Position numbers and translations under genes: made by a program. From Megascapheus bottae (taxonomy: Eukaryota > Chordata > Mammalia > Rodentia > Geomyidae), in assembly GCA_024803745.1 (NCBI GenBank), contig JANJXV010000048.1, positions 3,298,501 to 3,362,500 on the forward strand: 64,000 nucleotides of DNA, read 5' to 3'. The notes below the pieces were generated by a model. That model searched no databases and was not told where the DNA came from. It was given only the letters and a program-made list of their open reading frames with translations. Below are positions 13,706 through 26,500 of the stretch, one piece after another. Every line of letters begins with the position of its first letter. The stretch's first letter is position 1.

Positions 13706-14550
13706 TAACCCTAACCCTAACTCTAATTTTAAACCTAACCCTATCCCTAACACTTACCCTTACCCTAACCCTAACCTTAAACCTAACCCTTACCCTTACC
13801 CAAACTCTAACCCTAACCTTAACCATAACCATAACCCTAACCGTTCCCCTTACCCTAACCCTAACCCTAACCCTAACCCTAAACCTAACCCAAACCCTAA
13901 CCCTATCCCTAACCCTAACTCTTATCCTTACCCTAACCCTAAAATTAACACTAACCCTAACCCCTAACCTTAAACGTAACCCTAAACCTACTCCTAACCC
14001 TAACATTTACCCTTATCCTAAACCTGAAGCTAACCTTAACGCTAAACCTAACCCTAAACCTAACCCTAACCCTAATCCTTACCATAACCCTCAACCTAAC
14101 CCTAAACCTTACCCTTTCCCTAACCCTAACCCTACCCCTAATCCTTACCCTTACCCTAACCCTAACCCTAACCCTAACCCTAACCCTAAACTTAAACCTA
14201 ACCCTAACCCTAAACCTAACACTTACCCTTACCCTAACCCTAACCCTAAAACTAACCCTAATGCTAACCATAACCCTTACCCTAACCATAACCCTAACCC
14301 TAATCCTAACACTTACACTTACCCTAACCCTAACCCTTATCCTAACCCTAACCCTAACCCTTAACCTAACCCTAACCCTAACATTAACCCTAACCGTTAC
14401 TCTTAACCTAACCTAAACCTAACTCTAACCCTAACCCCAACCCTAACCCTAAACCTTACCCTAACCTAACCCCAACCCTTACCCTATCCCGAACCCTAAC
14501 CCTAACCCTAACTTTAACCCTAACCCTAACCCTAACCATAACACATACCC
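11850..14550. repeat. Zone I block, diverged partner of 3.9-6.7 kb
   Basis: This pairs with 3.9-6.7 kb through the anchors listed there. It also holds an extra inner copy: the variant string ending in gtatccttaccctatccc at about 13002 echoes gtatccttaccctacccc at about 11960, and the surrounding hexamers match for a few hundred bases. That extra copy explains much of the rise in offset from 7758 to 8205. The landmark ttcctctaactctaa is at 13634 and ccgttcccctta at 13841. Confidence 0.7.
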
Positions 14551-14850
14551 TTGCCAAAACCCTAACTCTAAGCCTAAACCTTCCCTTAACCCTAACCCTA
14601 ACCCTAACACATACCCTAATCCTAACTCTAACTTTTACACTAAACCTAACCCTAATCCTAACCCTAAACCTTACCCTTAACCAAACCTAAACCTAATTCT
14701 AACCCTAACCCTTACCCTAACCTAACCCTAACCCTTACACTAACCCTAACACTAACCCTTACCCTTACCCTAACCCTAAACCTAAACCGAACCCTCTCCA
14801 TAAACCTAACCCTAACCTTAACCCTAACCCTAACCCTTGCCCTTACCATA
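14530..14850. repeat. Short HOR segment paired with 17.29-17.62 kb
   Basis: Shared rare variants in order are acttttacactaaacc, ccttaaccaaa-type and cctaaaccgaaccct (14781/17540, offset 2759). The pair starts near a shared ccataacac string and ends near cccttgcc/cccttggcc. Differences are scattered substitutions, so it is a diverged copy. Confidence 0.7.
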
Positions 14851-15120
14851 ACCCTAACCCTAAACCTAACCCTAACCCTAAACCTAACCCTAACACTAAC
14901 CCTTACCCTTAACCTAACCCTAACCCTAAACCTAACCTCTACCTTAACCCAAAGCCTAACCCTAACCCTAACCCTTGCCCTTAACCTTACCCTAACCCTA
15001 ACCCTAAAACTAACCCTAACCCTAACCCTAACCCTTACCCTTACCATAACCCTTACTCTAAAACTAAGCCTAACTCTAACCCTAACCCTTAGCCTTAACC
15101 TATCCCTAACCCTAACACTA

Positions 15121-15740
15121 AACCTTACCCTCACCCTAACACCTAACCCAAACCCTAACCCTAACCCTTATCCTAACCCTAACCCTAACCCTAAGCGTAA
15201 CCCTTAACCTAACCCTAACCCTAACCCTAACCCTTACCCTTAACCTAACCCTAAACCTAACTCTAACCCTAACACTAACCCTTACACTTACCCTAACTCT
15301 AACCTTAACCCTAACCCTAAGCCTAAACTTAACCTTAACCCTAACCCTTACCCGTACCCTAACCCTAACCCTAACCCTAACTCTAACAGTTACCCTAACC
15401 CTAAACCTTATCCTAACCCTAACACTTACCCTTCCCCTAACTCGAAACCTAACCTTAACCCTAACCCTTAGCCTTACCCCAACCCTAACCCTAACCCTAA
15501 CTCTAACACTTACCCTAACCCTAAACCTAACCCTAACCCTAACCCTTACCCTTACCCTAACTCTAACCCTAACCTTAACCATAACAACAATCCTAACCGT
15601 TCCCCTTACCGAACCCTAACCCTAACACTAACGCTAAACCTAAACCGAACCCTAACCGTATCCCTAACCCTAACTCTTATCCTTACCTTAACCCTAACCC
15701 TAAAATTAACACTAATCCTAACCCCTAACCTTAAACATAA
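15121..15740. repeat. Zone I HOR family, member a
   Basis: It begins at the string cctcaccctaacacctaac (15129) and runs through ccgttcccctta (15598) to cccctaaccttaaacataac near 15720. The same order recurs at 16712-17285 with an offset of 1583 falling to 1576, and at 20716-21320. A short member with only the left part starts at 16155. The minus-strand frames of all four members begin with the same 11-residue Arg-Leu-Gly to Cys ends, which reflects shared variants rather than a protein family. Confidence 0.75.
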
Positions 15741-16140
15741 CCCTAACCCTAACCCTAACCCTTACCCTAACCCCAACCCTAACCCTAACCCAAACCCTAA
15801 CCCTAACCATAACCCTAACCTTAACCCTAACCCTAACCCTAACACTTGCCCTTACCCTAACCCTAACCCTAATCCTAACACTAACGCTAACCCTTACCCT
15901 TACCCTAACCTAACCCCAACCCTTACCCTATCCCTAACCCTAACCCTAACCCTAACCTTAACCCTAACCCTAACCCTAACCATAACACTTACCCTTACCC
16001 TAACCCTAACCCTAAGCCTAACCCTAACCCTAAAACTAACCCTAACCATAATCCTAACCCTTACCCTTATCCTAAACCTTACACTAAAACTAACCCTAAC
16101 TCTAACCCTAACCCTTAGCCTTACCCTAACCCTAATCCTA

Positions 16141-16430
16141 ACAATAAACCTTACCCTCACCCTAACACCTAACCCAAACCCTAACCCTAACCCTTATCCT
16201 AACCCTAACCCTAACCTGAACTCTAAACCTTATATTTACCCTAACCCAAAACCTACACCTAACCCTAACCCTAAACCTAAACCTTAACCTTAGACTAACC
16301 CTAACCCTAACCCTAACCCTAACCCTAACCCTTACCCTAACCCAAACCCTAACCCTAACCCTTTCCCTAACCAAAACCCTAACCCTAACCCAAACCCTAA
16401 CCTAACCCAAACCCTAACCCTAACCCTTAC
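16141..16430. repeat. Zone I HOR family, short chimeric member b
   Basis: The left edge has cctcaccctaacacctaac at 16155, as in members a, c and d. By about 16213 the sequence changes to a string with ctgaactctaaaccttatat that instead resembles 610-680 and 2550-2620 of the left-end unit. It looks like a recombinant of two HOR types. The exact join was not resolved. Confidence 0.55.
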
Positions 16431-16689
16431 CCTTACCCTAACCTACCCCCAAACCTTACCCTATTCCTAACCCTAACCCTAACCCTAACCTTAACCCTAA
16501 CTCTAACCCTAACCATAACACTTACCCTTACCCTAACCGTAACGGTAAGCCTAACCCTTCCCTTAACCCTAACCCTAACCCTAACCCTAAAACTAACCCC
16601 AACCCTAACCCTAAACCTTACCCTTACCCTAACCCTTACTCTAAAACTAACCCTAACTCTAACCCTAACCCTTAGCCTTACCCTAACCC

Positions 16690-17285
16690 TAACCCTAACA
16701 CTAAACCTTACCCTCACCCTAACACCTAACCCAAACCCTAACCCTAACCCTTATCCTAACCCTAACCCTAACCCTAAGCCTAACCCTTAACCTAACCCTA
16801 ACCCTAACCCTAACCCTTACCCTTAACCTAACCCTAAACCTAACTCTAACCCTAACACTAACCCTTACACTTACCCTAACCCTATCCTTAACCCTAACCC
16901 TAACCCTAACCTTAATCTTAACCCTAACCCTTACCCTTACCCTAACCCTAACCCTAACTCTAACACTTACCCTAACCCTAAACCTTCTCCTAACCCTAAC
17001 ACTTACCCTTACCCTAACTCTAAACCTAACCTTAACCCTAACCCTTAGCCTTACCCTAACCCTAACCCTAACCCTAACTCTAACACTTACCCTAACCTTA
17101 AACCTAACCCTAACCCTAACCCTTACCCTTACCCTAACTCTAACCCTAAACTTAACCATAACAATAACCCTAACCGTTCCCCTTACCCTAACCCTAACCC
17201 TAACACTAACCCTAAACCTAAACCGAACCCTAACCGTATCCCTAACCCTAACTCTTATCCTTACCCTAACCCTAACACTAACCCT
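16690..17285. repeat. Zone I HOR family, member c
   Basis: The landmark cctcaccctaacacctaac is at 16712 and ccgttcccctta at 17174. Its nearest relative is member d, offset 4004 at the left landmark and 4010 at the right one, a change of exactly one hexamer. Upstream, 16433-16717 also pairs with 20443-20721, so the 4.0-kb duplication covers about 16.43-17.29 kb. Confidence 0.8.
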
Positions 17286-17289
17286 AACC

Positions 17290-18380
17290 ATAACACTTAC
17301 CCTTACCCTAACCCTAACCCTAAGCATAAACCTTCTCTTAACCCTAACCCTAACCCTAACCCTAACACTTACCCTAACCCTAACCCAAACTTTTACACTA
17401 AACCTAACCCTAACCCTAACCCTAACCCTTACCCTTAACCAAAACTAAACCTAATTCTAACCCTAACCATAACCCTAACCCTTAACCTAACCCTAACCCT
17501 TACCCTAACACTAACCCTTACCCTTACCCTAACCCTAAACCTAAACCGAACCCTATCCATAACCCTAACCCTAACCTTAACCCTAACCCTAACCCTTGGC
17601 CTTAACATAACCCTAACCATAAACCAACCCTAACCCTAAACCTAACCCTAACACTAACCCTAACCCTAAACCTAACACTAACCCTAAACCTAAACCGAAC
17701 CCTAACCGTATCCCTAACCCTAACTTTTATACTTACCTTAACACTAACCCTAAAATTAACACTAACCCTAATCCCTAACCTTAAACATAACCCTAACCCT
17801 AACCCTAACCCTTACCCTTACCCTAACCCTAACCCTAACCTTAACTCTAACCCTAACTCTAAACCTAACCCTAACCCTAACCCTACTCCTTACCATAACC
17901 CTAAACCTAACCCTAACCTTACCCTTTCCCTAACCCTAACCCTACCCCTAACCCTTACCCTTACCCTAACCCTAACTCTAAAACTAACCCTAACGCTAAC
18001 CCTAACGCTTACCCTTACCCTAACCCTAACCCTAACCCTAACCCTTACCCTTAACCTAACACCTAACCCTAACCCTAACCCTAACCCTAAATGTAACCCC
18101 AACCCTAAACCTAAACTTAACCCTTATCCTAACTCTAACCCTTAACCTAACCCTAACCCTAAACCTAACACTTACCCTTACCCTAACCCTAACCCTTATC
18201 CTAACCCTAACCCTAACCCTAACCCTAACCCTTAACCTAACCCTAACATTAACCCTAACCCCTAACCCTAACCCTTACAATAACCCTAACCCTAACCCTA
18301 ACCCATACCCTTACTCTAACACTAACCCTAACTCTAAAACTAACCCTAACCCTAACCCTAACCCTTACCCTAACCATAAC
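17290..18380. repeat. Degenerate array with a copy of 14.53-14.85 kb at its left
   Basis: Bases 17290-17620 pair with 14.53-14.85 kb. The rest, to about 18380, shows variants shared with 5.98-6.5 and 14.0-14.4 kb (strings with taccctttccctaacc and cctacccctaaccc), so it is another old relative of those blocks. No gene or insert is seen. Confidence 0.55.
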
Positions 18381-20650
18381 CCTAACCCTTCCTCTAACTC
18401 TAACCCTAACTTCAACCATAAACCTAACCCTAACTCTAACCCTTACCCTTAATCTAACCCAAAACCTAACCCTAACCCTTGCCCTAACCCTAACCCTAAA
18501 CCTTACCCTAACCCTAACCCTTACCCTAACGTAAACCTAACCCTTCCCCTAACCCTAAACCTAACCTTAACCCTAACCCTATCCCTAACCCTTACCCCAA
18601 CACTAAGCCAAACCTGACCCAAACCCTAAACCTAACCCTTACCCTAACCCTAACCCTAACCGTTCCCCTTACCCTAACCCTAACCCTAACCTAACCCTAA
18701 CCCTTGCCCTTACTCTCACTCTAACCTTAACCCTAACCCTAACCCTAACACCAACCTGAACTCTAACCCTTATCCTTACCCTAACCCTAACCGTAAACCT
18801 AAACCTAACCATAACCCTTACCCTTACCCTAACCCTAACCCTAACCTAACCCTAACATGAACTCTACCCCTTATCCTTACCCTAACCCTAAACCTAAACC
18901 TAACCCTATCCCTAAACCTAAACCTTACACTTAGACTAACCCTAACCCTAAACCTAACCCTAATCCTTACACTTACCCTAACCCTAAACCTAAACCTAAC
19001 CCTAACCTTAGCCCTAACCTGTACCCTTACCCTAAGCCTAACCCTAATCCTTATCCTTACCCTAAATCTAACCCTAACCTTAACCATAACCATAACCCTA
19101 AACCTACACTTTAACCTAACCCTAACCGTAAACCTAACCCGAACCCTAACCCTATCCCAAACCCTAACCTCTATCCTTACCCTAACCCTAACACTATACC
19201 TAACACTAACCCTTACCCTTACCCTAACCCTAACCCTAACCCTTACCCTAACCCAAACCCTAAACCTAACCCTTACCCTAACCCTAAGCCTAAACCTAAC
19301 CCGAACCCTAACCCTATCCCTAGCCTTAACCTAACCCTAACCCTAACCCTAACCCTAACCATTACCCTTACCCTAACCCTAACCCTAACCCTTACCCTAA
19401 CCCTAACCCTAACCCTTACCCTAACCCTAACCCTAACCCTAACCCAAACCCTGACCTAACCCAAACCCTAACCCTAACCCTAACCATAACCCTAACCTTA
19501 ACCCTAACCCTAACCCTAACACTTGCCCTTACCCTAACCCTAAACCTAATCCTAACACTAACCCTAACCCTTACCCTTACCCTAACCTAACCCCAAACCT
19601 TACCCTATCCGTAACCCTAACCGTAACCCTAAACTTAACCCTAACCCTAACCCTAACCATAACACTTACCCTTACCCTAACCCTAAGCCTAACCCTTCCC
19701 TTAACCCTAACCCTAACCCTAAAACTAACCCTAACCCTAACCCTAACCCTTACCCTTACCCTAACCTTTACTCTAAAACTAACCCTATCCCTAAACCTAA
19801 ACCTTACCCTTAGACTAACCCTAACTCTAAACCTAACCCTAAACCTTACCCTTACCCTAACCCTAAACCTAAACCTAACCCTAACCTTAGCCCTAACCCG
19901 TACACTTACCCTAACCCTAACCCTACCCCTTACCCTTACCCTAAATCTAACCCTAACCTTAACCATAACCATAACCCTAAACCTACCCTTACCCTAACCC
20001 TAACCCTAAACCTAACCCGAACCCTAACCCTATCCCAAACCCTAACCACTATCCTTACCCTAACCCTAACACTAAACCTTACACTAACCCTTACCCTTAC
20101 CCTAACTCTAACCCTAAACCTTACCCTAACCCAAACCCTAAACCTAACCCTTACCCTAACCCTAAGCCTAAACCTAACCTGAACCCTAACCCTATCCCTA
20201 GCCTTACCCTAACCCTAACCCTAACCCTAACCATTACCCTTCCCCTAACCCTAACCCTAACCCTTACCCTAACCATAACCCTAACCCTTACCCTAACCCT
20301 AACCCTAACCCTAACCCAAACCCTAACATAACCCAAACCCTAACCCTAACCCTAACCCTAACCTTAACCCTAACCCTAACCCTAACACTTGCCCTTACCC
20401 TAACCCTAACCCTAATCCTAACACTAACCCTAACCCTTACCCTTACCCTAACCTAACCCCAAACCTTACCCTATCCCTAACCCTAACCCTAACCTTAACC
20501 CTAACCCTAACCCTAACCATAACACTTACCCTTACCCTAACCCTAACCCTAAGCCTAACCCTTCCCTTAACCCTAACTCTAACCCTAACCCTAAAACTAA
20601 CCCTAACCCTAACCCTAACCCTTACCCTTACCGTAACCCTTACTCTAAAA
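18380..20650. repeat. Tandem duplication, period about 867-878 bp, after a zone I landmark
   Basis: The last zone I landmark ttcctctaactctaa is at 18389. From about 18.9 kb an 0.87-kb unit is repeated: ctatcccaaaccctaacc at 19152/20030 (offset 878), ctatccctagcctta at 19314/20192 (878) and ctaacctaaccccaaacc at 19583/20450 (867). The drop of 11 bases shows small indels. The unit itself descends from the type seen at 9.7-10.3 kb and 0.6-1.1 kb. Confidence 0.75.
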
Positions 20651-20689
20651 CTAACCCTAACTCTAACCCTAACCCTTAGCCTTACCCTC

Positions 20690-21320
20690 ACCCTAACCCT
20701 AACACAAAACCTTACCCTCACCCTAACACCTAACCCAAACCCTAACCCTAACCCTTATCCTAACCCTAACCCTAACCCTAAGCCTAACCCTTAACCTAAA
20801 CCTAACCCTAACCCTAACCCTTACCCTTAACCTAACCCTAAACCTAACTCTAACCCTAACACTAACCCTTACACTTACCCTAACCCTATCCTTAACCCTA
20901 ACCCTAACCCTAACCTTAACATTAACCCTAACCCTTACCCTTACCCTAACCCTAACCCTAACCCTAACTCTAACACTTACCCTAACCCTAAACCTTATCC
21001 TAACCCTAACACTTGCCCTTACCCTAACTCTAAACCTAACCTTAACCCTAACCCTTAGCCTTACCCTAACCCTAACCCTAAACCTAACTCTAACACTTAC
21101 CCTAACCCTCAACCTAACCCTAACCCTAACCCTTACCCTTACCCTAACTGTAACCCTAACCTTAACCATAACAATAACCCTAACCGTTCCCCTTACTCTA
21201 ACCCTAACCCTAACACTAACCCTAAACCTAAACCGAACCATAACCGTATCCCTAACTCTAACTCTTATCCTTACCCTAACCCTAACCCTAAAATTAACAC
21301 TAACCCTAATCCCTAACCTT
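20690..21320. repeat. Zone I HOR family, member d
   Basis: This is the partner of member c, with landmarks at 20716 (cctcaccctaacacctaac) and 21184 (ccgttcccctta). Nearly all variants between them are shared with 16712-17174. After about 21320 the fingerprint changes to the zone II type. Confidence 0.8.
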
Positions 21321-21499
21321 AAACATAACCCTAACCCTAACCCTAACCCTTACCCTTACCCTAATCCTAACCCTAACCTTAACTCTAACCCTAACCCTAA
21401 CCCTAACCCTAATCCTTACCCTAACCCTAACCCTAAACCTAACCCTAACCCTAACATTTATATTACCCTAACCCTAACCCTTACCCTCACCATAACCCT

Positions 21500-23400
21500 A
21501 ACCCTAACCCTTACCCTTACACTAACCCTAAACTTAAACCTAACTCTAACCCTGACCCTAACCCTTACCTTACCCTATCCCTAACCCTTACCCTAACCCT
21601 AACCTAAACCTAACCCTAACCCTAACACTAACCCTAACCCTAACCCTTATTTTTACCCTAAACCTAACCCTTTCCGTAACCCTAACCCTAACCCTAACCC
21701 TTACCCTAACACTAACCCTAAACTTAACCCGAACCCTAACCCCTAAACCTAACCATAACCCTAACCCAAACCCTTACCCTTAACCTAACCCTAACCCTAA
21801 CACTTACACTTACCCTAACGCTAACCCTAAACCTAACCCTCAACCTAACCCAAACCCTAACTCTAACCCTAACTCTAACCCTTACCCTTAACTTAACCAT
21901 AACCCGAACCCTAAACCTAACACTTACCCTTGCCCAATCCTAACCCTAACCCTTACCCTAAACATAACCCTAACCCTAAACCTTACCCTTAACCTAAACC
22001 AAAGCCTAACCCTAACTCTAACACTTACCCTTACCCTAACCCTAAACCTCACCCTAACCCTAACCTTACCCTACCCCTAACCCTAACCCTAACCCCTAAC
22101 CCTAACCCTAACCCTAACCCTTACCCTTACCCTAACCCTAAACCTAATCCTTAAACCCTAAACTTAAACCTAACCCTCACCCTAACCATTACCGTTACCC
22201 TAACGCTAATCCTAACTCTAACCCTAACCCTAACCCTAACCCTAACCCTCCATGTAATCCTACCCCTAATCCTAACGCTAACCCTACCACTTACCCTTAC
22301 CCTAACGCTAACTCTAAACCTAACCCTAACCCTAACCATAACACTTACACTTACCCTAACCCTAAACCTAAACCTAACCCTAACCATAAACCTAACCCTA
22401 ACCCTAACCCTAACCCTTACCTTAACCCTAACCGTAACCCTAAAGCTAATCCTTAACTTAACCCAAACCCTGAACCAAAACCTAACCCTAACCCTAACCC
22501 CTAAACCTAACCATAAACGTTAACCTTACTCTAACCCTAACCCTAACCCTAACCCTAACACTTACCCTTACCCTAACCTTAACCCTAACGGGAACCTTAA
22601 ACCTAACCCAAACCCTAACTCTAACCCTAAACCTAACCCTTAACCTAAACTTAACCCTAACCCTAACCCTAACCCTAACACTTACCCTTACCCTAAACCT
22701 AACTCTAACCCTTACCCTAACCCTAACCCTAACCCTAAACCTTACCCTTAACCTAACCCTAAGCCTAACCCTAACCGTAACATTGACCCTTACCCTAACC
22801 CTAACCCTGACCCTAACCAACCTTTCCCTAACCCTAACCCTAACCCCTAACCATAATCCTAACACTAACCCTAACCCTTACCCTTACCCTAACCCTAACC
22901 CTAACCCTAACCCTAAACCTAAACCCTAACCCTAACCCTAACCCTAACCGTAACCTTAACCCTAAACCTAACCCTTACCCTAACCCTAACCCCAAACCTA
23001 ACCCTAACCCTAACCCTAAACCTACCCTTACCCTAAACCTAACCATAACCGTTACCCAAAACATAACCTAACCCTAAAGCTAACCCTAACCCTTACCCTT
23101 ACCCTTACCCTAACTCTAACTCTAAACCTAACCCTAACCCTAACCCAAAACCTTACCCTATCTCTAACGCTAAACTTAACCCTAAACCTACCCTAACCCT
23201 AACGTTACCCTCAGCCTAACCCTAATCCTAACCCTAACCCCTAACCCTAAGCCTAACCCTAACCCCTAACCCTAACCCTAATCCTTGTCCTAACCCTAAC
23301 GCTAACCCTAACCCTAATCCTAACCCTAACCCTAACCCTAACACTAACCCTTTCCCTAACCCTAACCCTAACCCTAACCCTAACACTAACCCTAACACTT
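21500..23400. repeat. Start of zone II, with relatives at 32 kb and at 53.6 kb
   Basis: The string caacctaacccaaaccctaa at 21841 has a partner at 32159 (offset 10318), with matching variants across about 21720-21905 and 32040-32215. Bases 22180-22600 share an unusual run with zone III: ccctccatgtaatcc here against ccctacatgtaacc near 53674, both followed by aatcctaacgctaacccta, then acgggaaccttaaac (about 22589) against aatggaaaccttaaac (54107). The cctcagcctaacc landmark at 23209 recurs at 26211 and 36493. Confidence 0.65.
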
Positions 23401-26400
23401 ACACTAACCCTAACCCTAAACCTAACCCTAACCCTAAAACTAACCCTAACCCTAACCCTAACCCTAACCCTAACCCTTACCCTACCCTAAACCTAACCCT
23501 AACCCTAACCCTGACCCTAACCCTTACCCTAACCCTAAACCTAACCTGAACCCTAAACCATAACCCTAACCATAACCCTTACCCTAACCCTAAACTTTCT
23601 CCTAACCCTAACCCTAAACCTAACCCTTACTCTTACCCTACCCCTAACCCTAAACTTAACCCCAACCCTAAAACTAACCCTAACCCTTACCCTTACCCTA
23701 AACCTAACCCTTACCCTAACCCTAACCCTAACCTTAACCCTAAACCTTAACCTTACCCTAACCCTAACCCGAACCCTAAACCTAAACCTAACCCTAACCC
23801 TAACCCTTACCCTTTCCCTAAACCTAACACTAAACTTAACCCTAACCGTAACCCTAACACTAACCCTTACCGTAACCCTAACCCTAACCCTAACCCTAAC
23901 CCTAACACTTACCCTTACCCTAACCCTAATCCTAAACCTAACCCTAAACCTAACCCAAAACCTAACACTAACCCTAACCCTAACCCTAACCCTTAACCTA
24001 ACAATAACCCTAACCCTAAACCTAAACCTTCCCCTTACCCTATCCCTAACCCTAACCTTAATGCAAACCCTAACCCTAACCCTAACCCTTACCCTAACAC
24101 TAATCCGAAACCTAATCCTTACCCGAACCGTAACCCAAACCCTAACCCTAACCCTTACCCTTTCCCTAAACCTAACACTAACCCTCACCCTTACCCTACC
24201 ATAAACCTAACCCTAACCCTAACCCTGACCCTAACCCTTATCCTAACCCTAACCCTAACCCGAACACTAAACCCTAAACCTAAACATAACCCTAACACTA
24301 ACCCTCACCCTTCTTCTAAACCTAACCCTAAACCTAACCCTTACCCTTACCCTAACCCTAATCCTAACCCTAACCCCAACCTTAACCCTGACCTTAACAC
24401 TTACCCTTATATAACCTACCCTAACCCTTACCCTTACCCTTACCCTAACCCTAAACCTAACCCTAAACCTAAACCTAACCCTAACCCTAACACTTCCCTT
24501 TCCCTAACCCTAACCTTAAACCTACCCTAACCCTAACACTAACACTAACCCTTACCGTAACCCTAACCCTAACCCTAAATCTTACCTTACCCTACCTAAC
24601 CCTAACCCTTACCCTAACCCTAAACCTAACCCTAAACCCTAACCCTAACCCTAAACCTAACGCTAAACCTTACCCTTACCCTAACCCTAAACCTAACATT
24701 AACCCTTACTCTAACCCTAAACCTACGCCTAATCCTTACCCTAACCCTAAACCTAAGCCTAAACCTAACCCTAACCCTAGCCCTAACCCTAACCCCTAAC
24801 ACTAAACCTAACCCTAACCATAACCCTTACCCTTACCCTAACCCTAACCTTAACCTTAACCCTAAACCTAACACTTACTCTTACCCTAACCCTAATCCTA
24901 ACCCTAACTCTAAACCTAACCCAAACCCTAAAACTAACCCTAACCCTAACCCTAACCCTTAACCTAACCCTAACCCTAACTGTAACCCGACCCCATACCC
25001 TTACTCTAACCCTAACCCTAACACTTTCCCTTACCCGAACCCTAACCCCTAACCTTAACCCTAACCCTAACCCTTACCCTCATACTTACCCTAACCCTAA
25101 CCCTAACCCTAACACTTTCCCTTACCCTAACCCTAACCCTAACCCTAACCCCTAACCCTAACCCTAAACCTAAACCTTACCCTTACCCTAACCCTAAACA
25201 TAACGCTAACCCTTAAACCTAACCCTAACCCTAACCCTAACCCCTAACCCTAACGCTAATCCTAACCCTTCCCCTAAAACTAACCCTAACCCTAACCCTA
25301 ACCCTAACAATTACCCTTACCCTAACCCTAATCCTAAACCTAACCCTAAACCTAACCCAAACCCTAACACTAACCCTAACCCTAACCCTAAACCTTAACC
25401 TAACAATAACCCTAACCCTAAACCTAACCCTTCCCCTTACCCTATCCCTAATCCTAACCTTAGCTAACCCTGACACTAACCCTAACCCTTACCCTAACAC
25501 TAACCCGAAACCTAATCCTTACCTGAACCCTAACCCAAACCCTAACCCTAACCGTTACCCTTTCCCTAAACCTAACCCTAACCCTAACCCTTAACCCTAC
25601 CCTAAACCTAACCCTAACCCTAACCCTGACCCTAACCCTAACCCTAACACTAACCCTAATCCTAACCCTAACTCTTACCCTTACATAACCCTAATCCTAA
25701 CCCTAACCCTTACCCTTACGCTAAACCTAACCATAACCCTAACCCCTAACCCTAACATTAACTCTAACCCTTACCCTTACCCTAACTCTAAACCTAACCC
25801 TAACCCTTACCCTAACCCTAACCCAAACCCTTACCCTAACCATAAACCCAACCCCTAACGCTAACCCTAAATCTAACGCTCACCCTAACCCTAACCCTAA
25901 CCTTAACCCTAACCCTAACCCTAACCCTTCCCCTAAACCTAACCCTTACCCTAACCCTAACCCTAACCCTAACCCTAACACTAACCTTAACCCTAAACCT
26001 AACCCTTACCCTAACCCTAACCCCAAACCTAACCCTAACCCCAAACCTAACCCTAACCCTAACCCTAAACCTACCCTTACCCTAAACTTAACCCTAACCC
26101 TTACCCTTACCCTAACTCTAACTCTAAACCTAACCCTAACCCTAACCCTAAACCTTACCCTATCCCTAACGCTAACCCTAACCCTAAACCTACACTAACC
26201 CTAACGTTACCCTCAGCCTAACCCTAACCCTAACCCTAACCCCTAACCCCTAACCCTAACCCTAACCCTAACCCCTAACACTAACCCCAACCCTTGCCCT
26301 AACCCTAACGCAAACCCTAACCCAAACCTAACCCAAACCCTAACCCTAACCCTTACCCTTTCCTAAACCTAACCCTAAACCTAACCCTAACACTAAGCCT

Positions 26401-26500
26401 TACCCTAACCCTAACCCTAACCCTAACACTAACCCTTACCCTTACCCTAACCCTAACCCTAAACCTAACCCTAACACTAAACCTAACACTAACCCTAACC
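23400..26500. repeat. Zone II block, left copy of a 10.0-10.3-kb duplication
   Basis: Ordered anchors to the right copy are 24001/34142, 24059/34200 (taatgcaaaccc), about 24401/34549 (ttacccttatata), 25079/35133 (ctcatacttaccc), 25197/35221, 25847/36161 (cccaacccctaacg) and 26211/36493 (cctcagcctaacc). Offsets run 10141, 10141, 10148, 10054, 10024, 10314 and 10282, so indels of 100-300 bases have built up. Parts recur a third time at 38.1-39.0 kb and a fourth at 40.3-42.6 kb. Confidence 0.75.
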
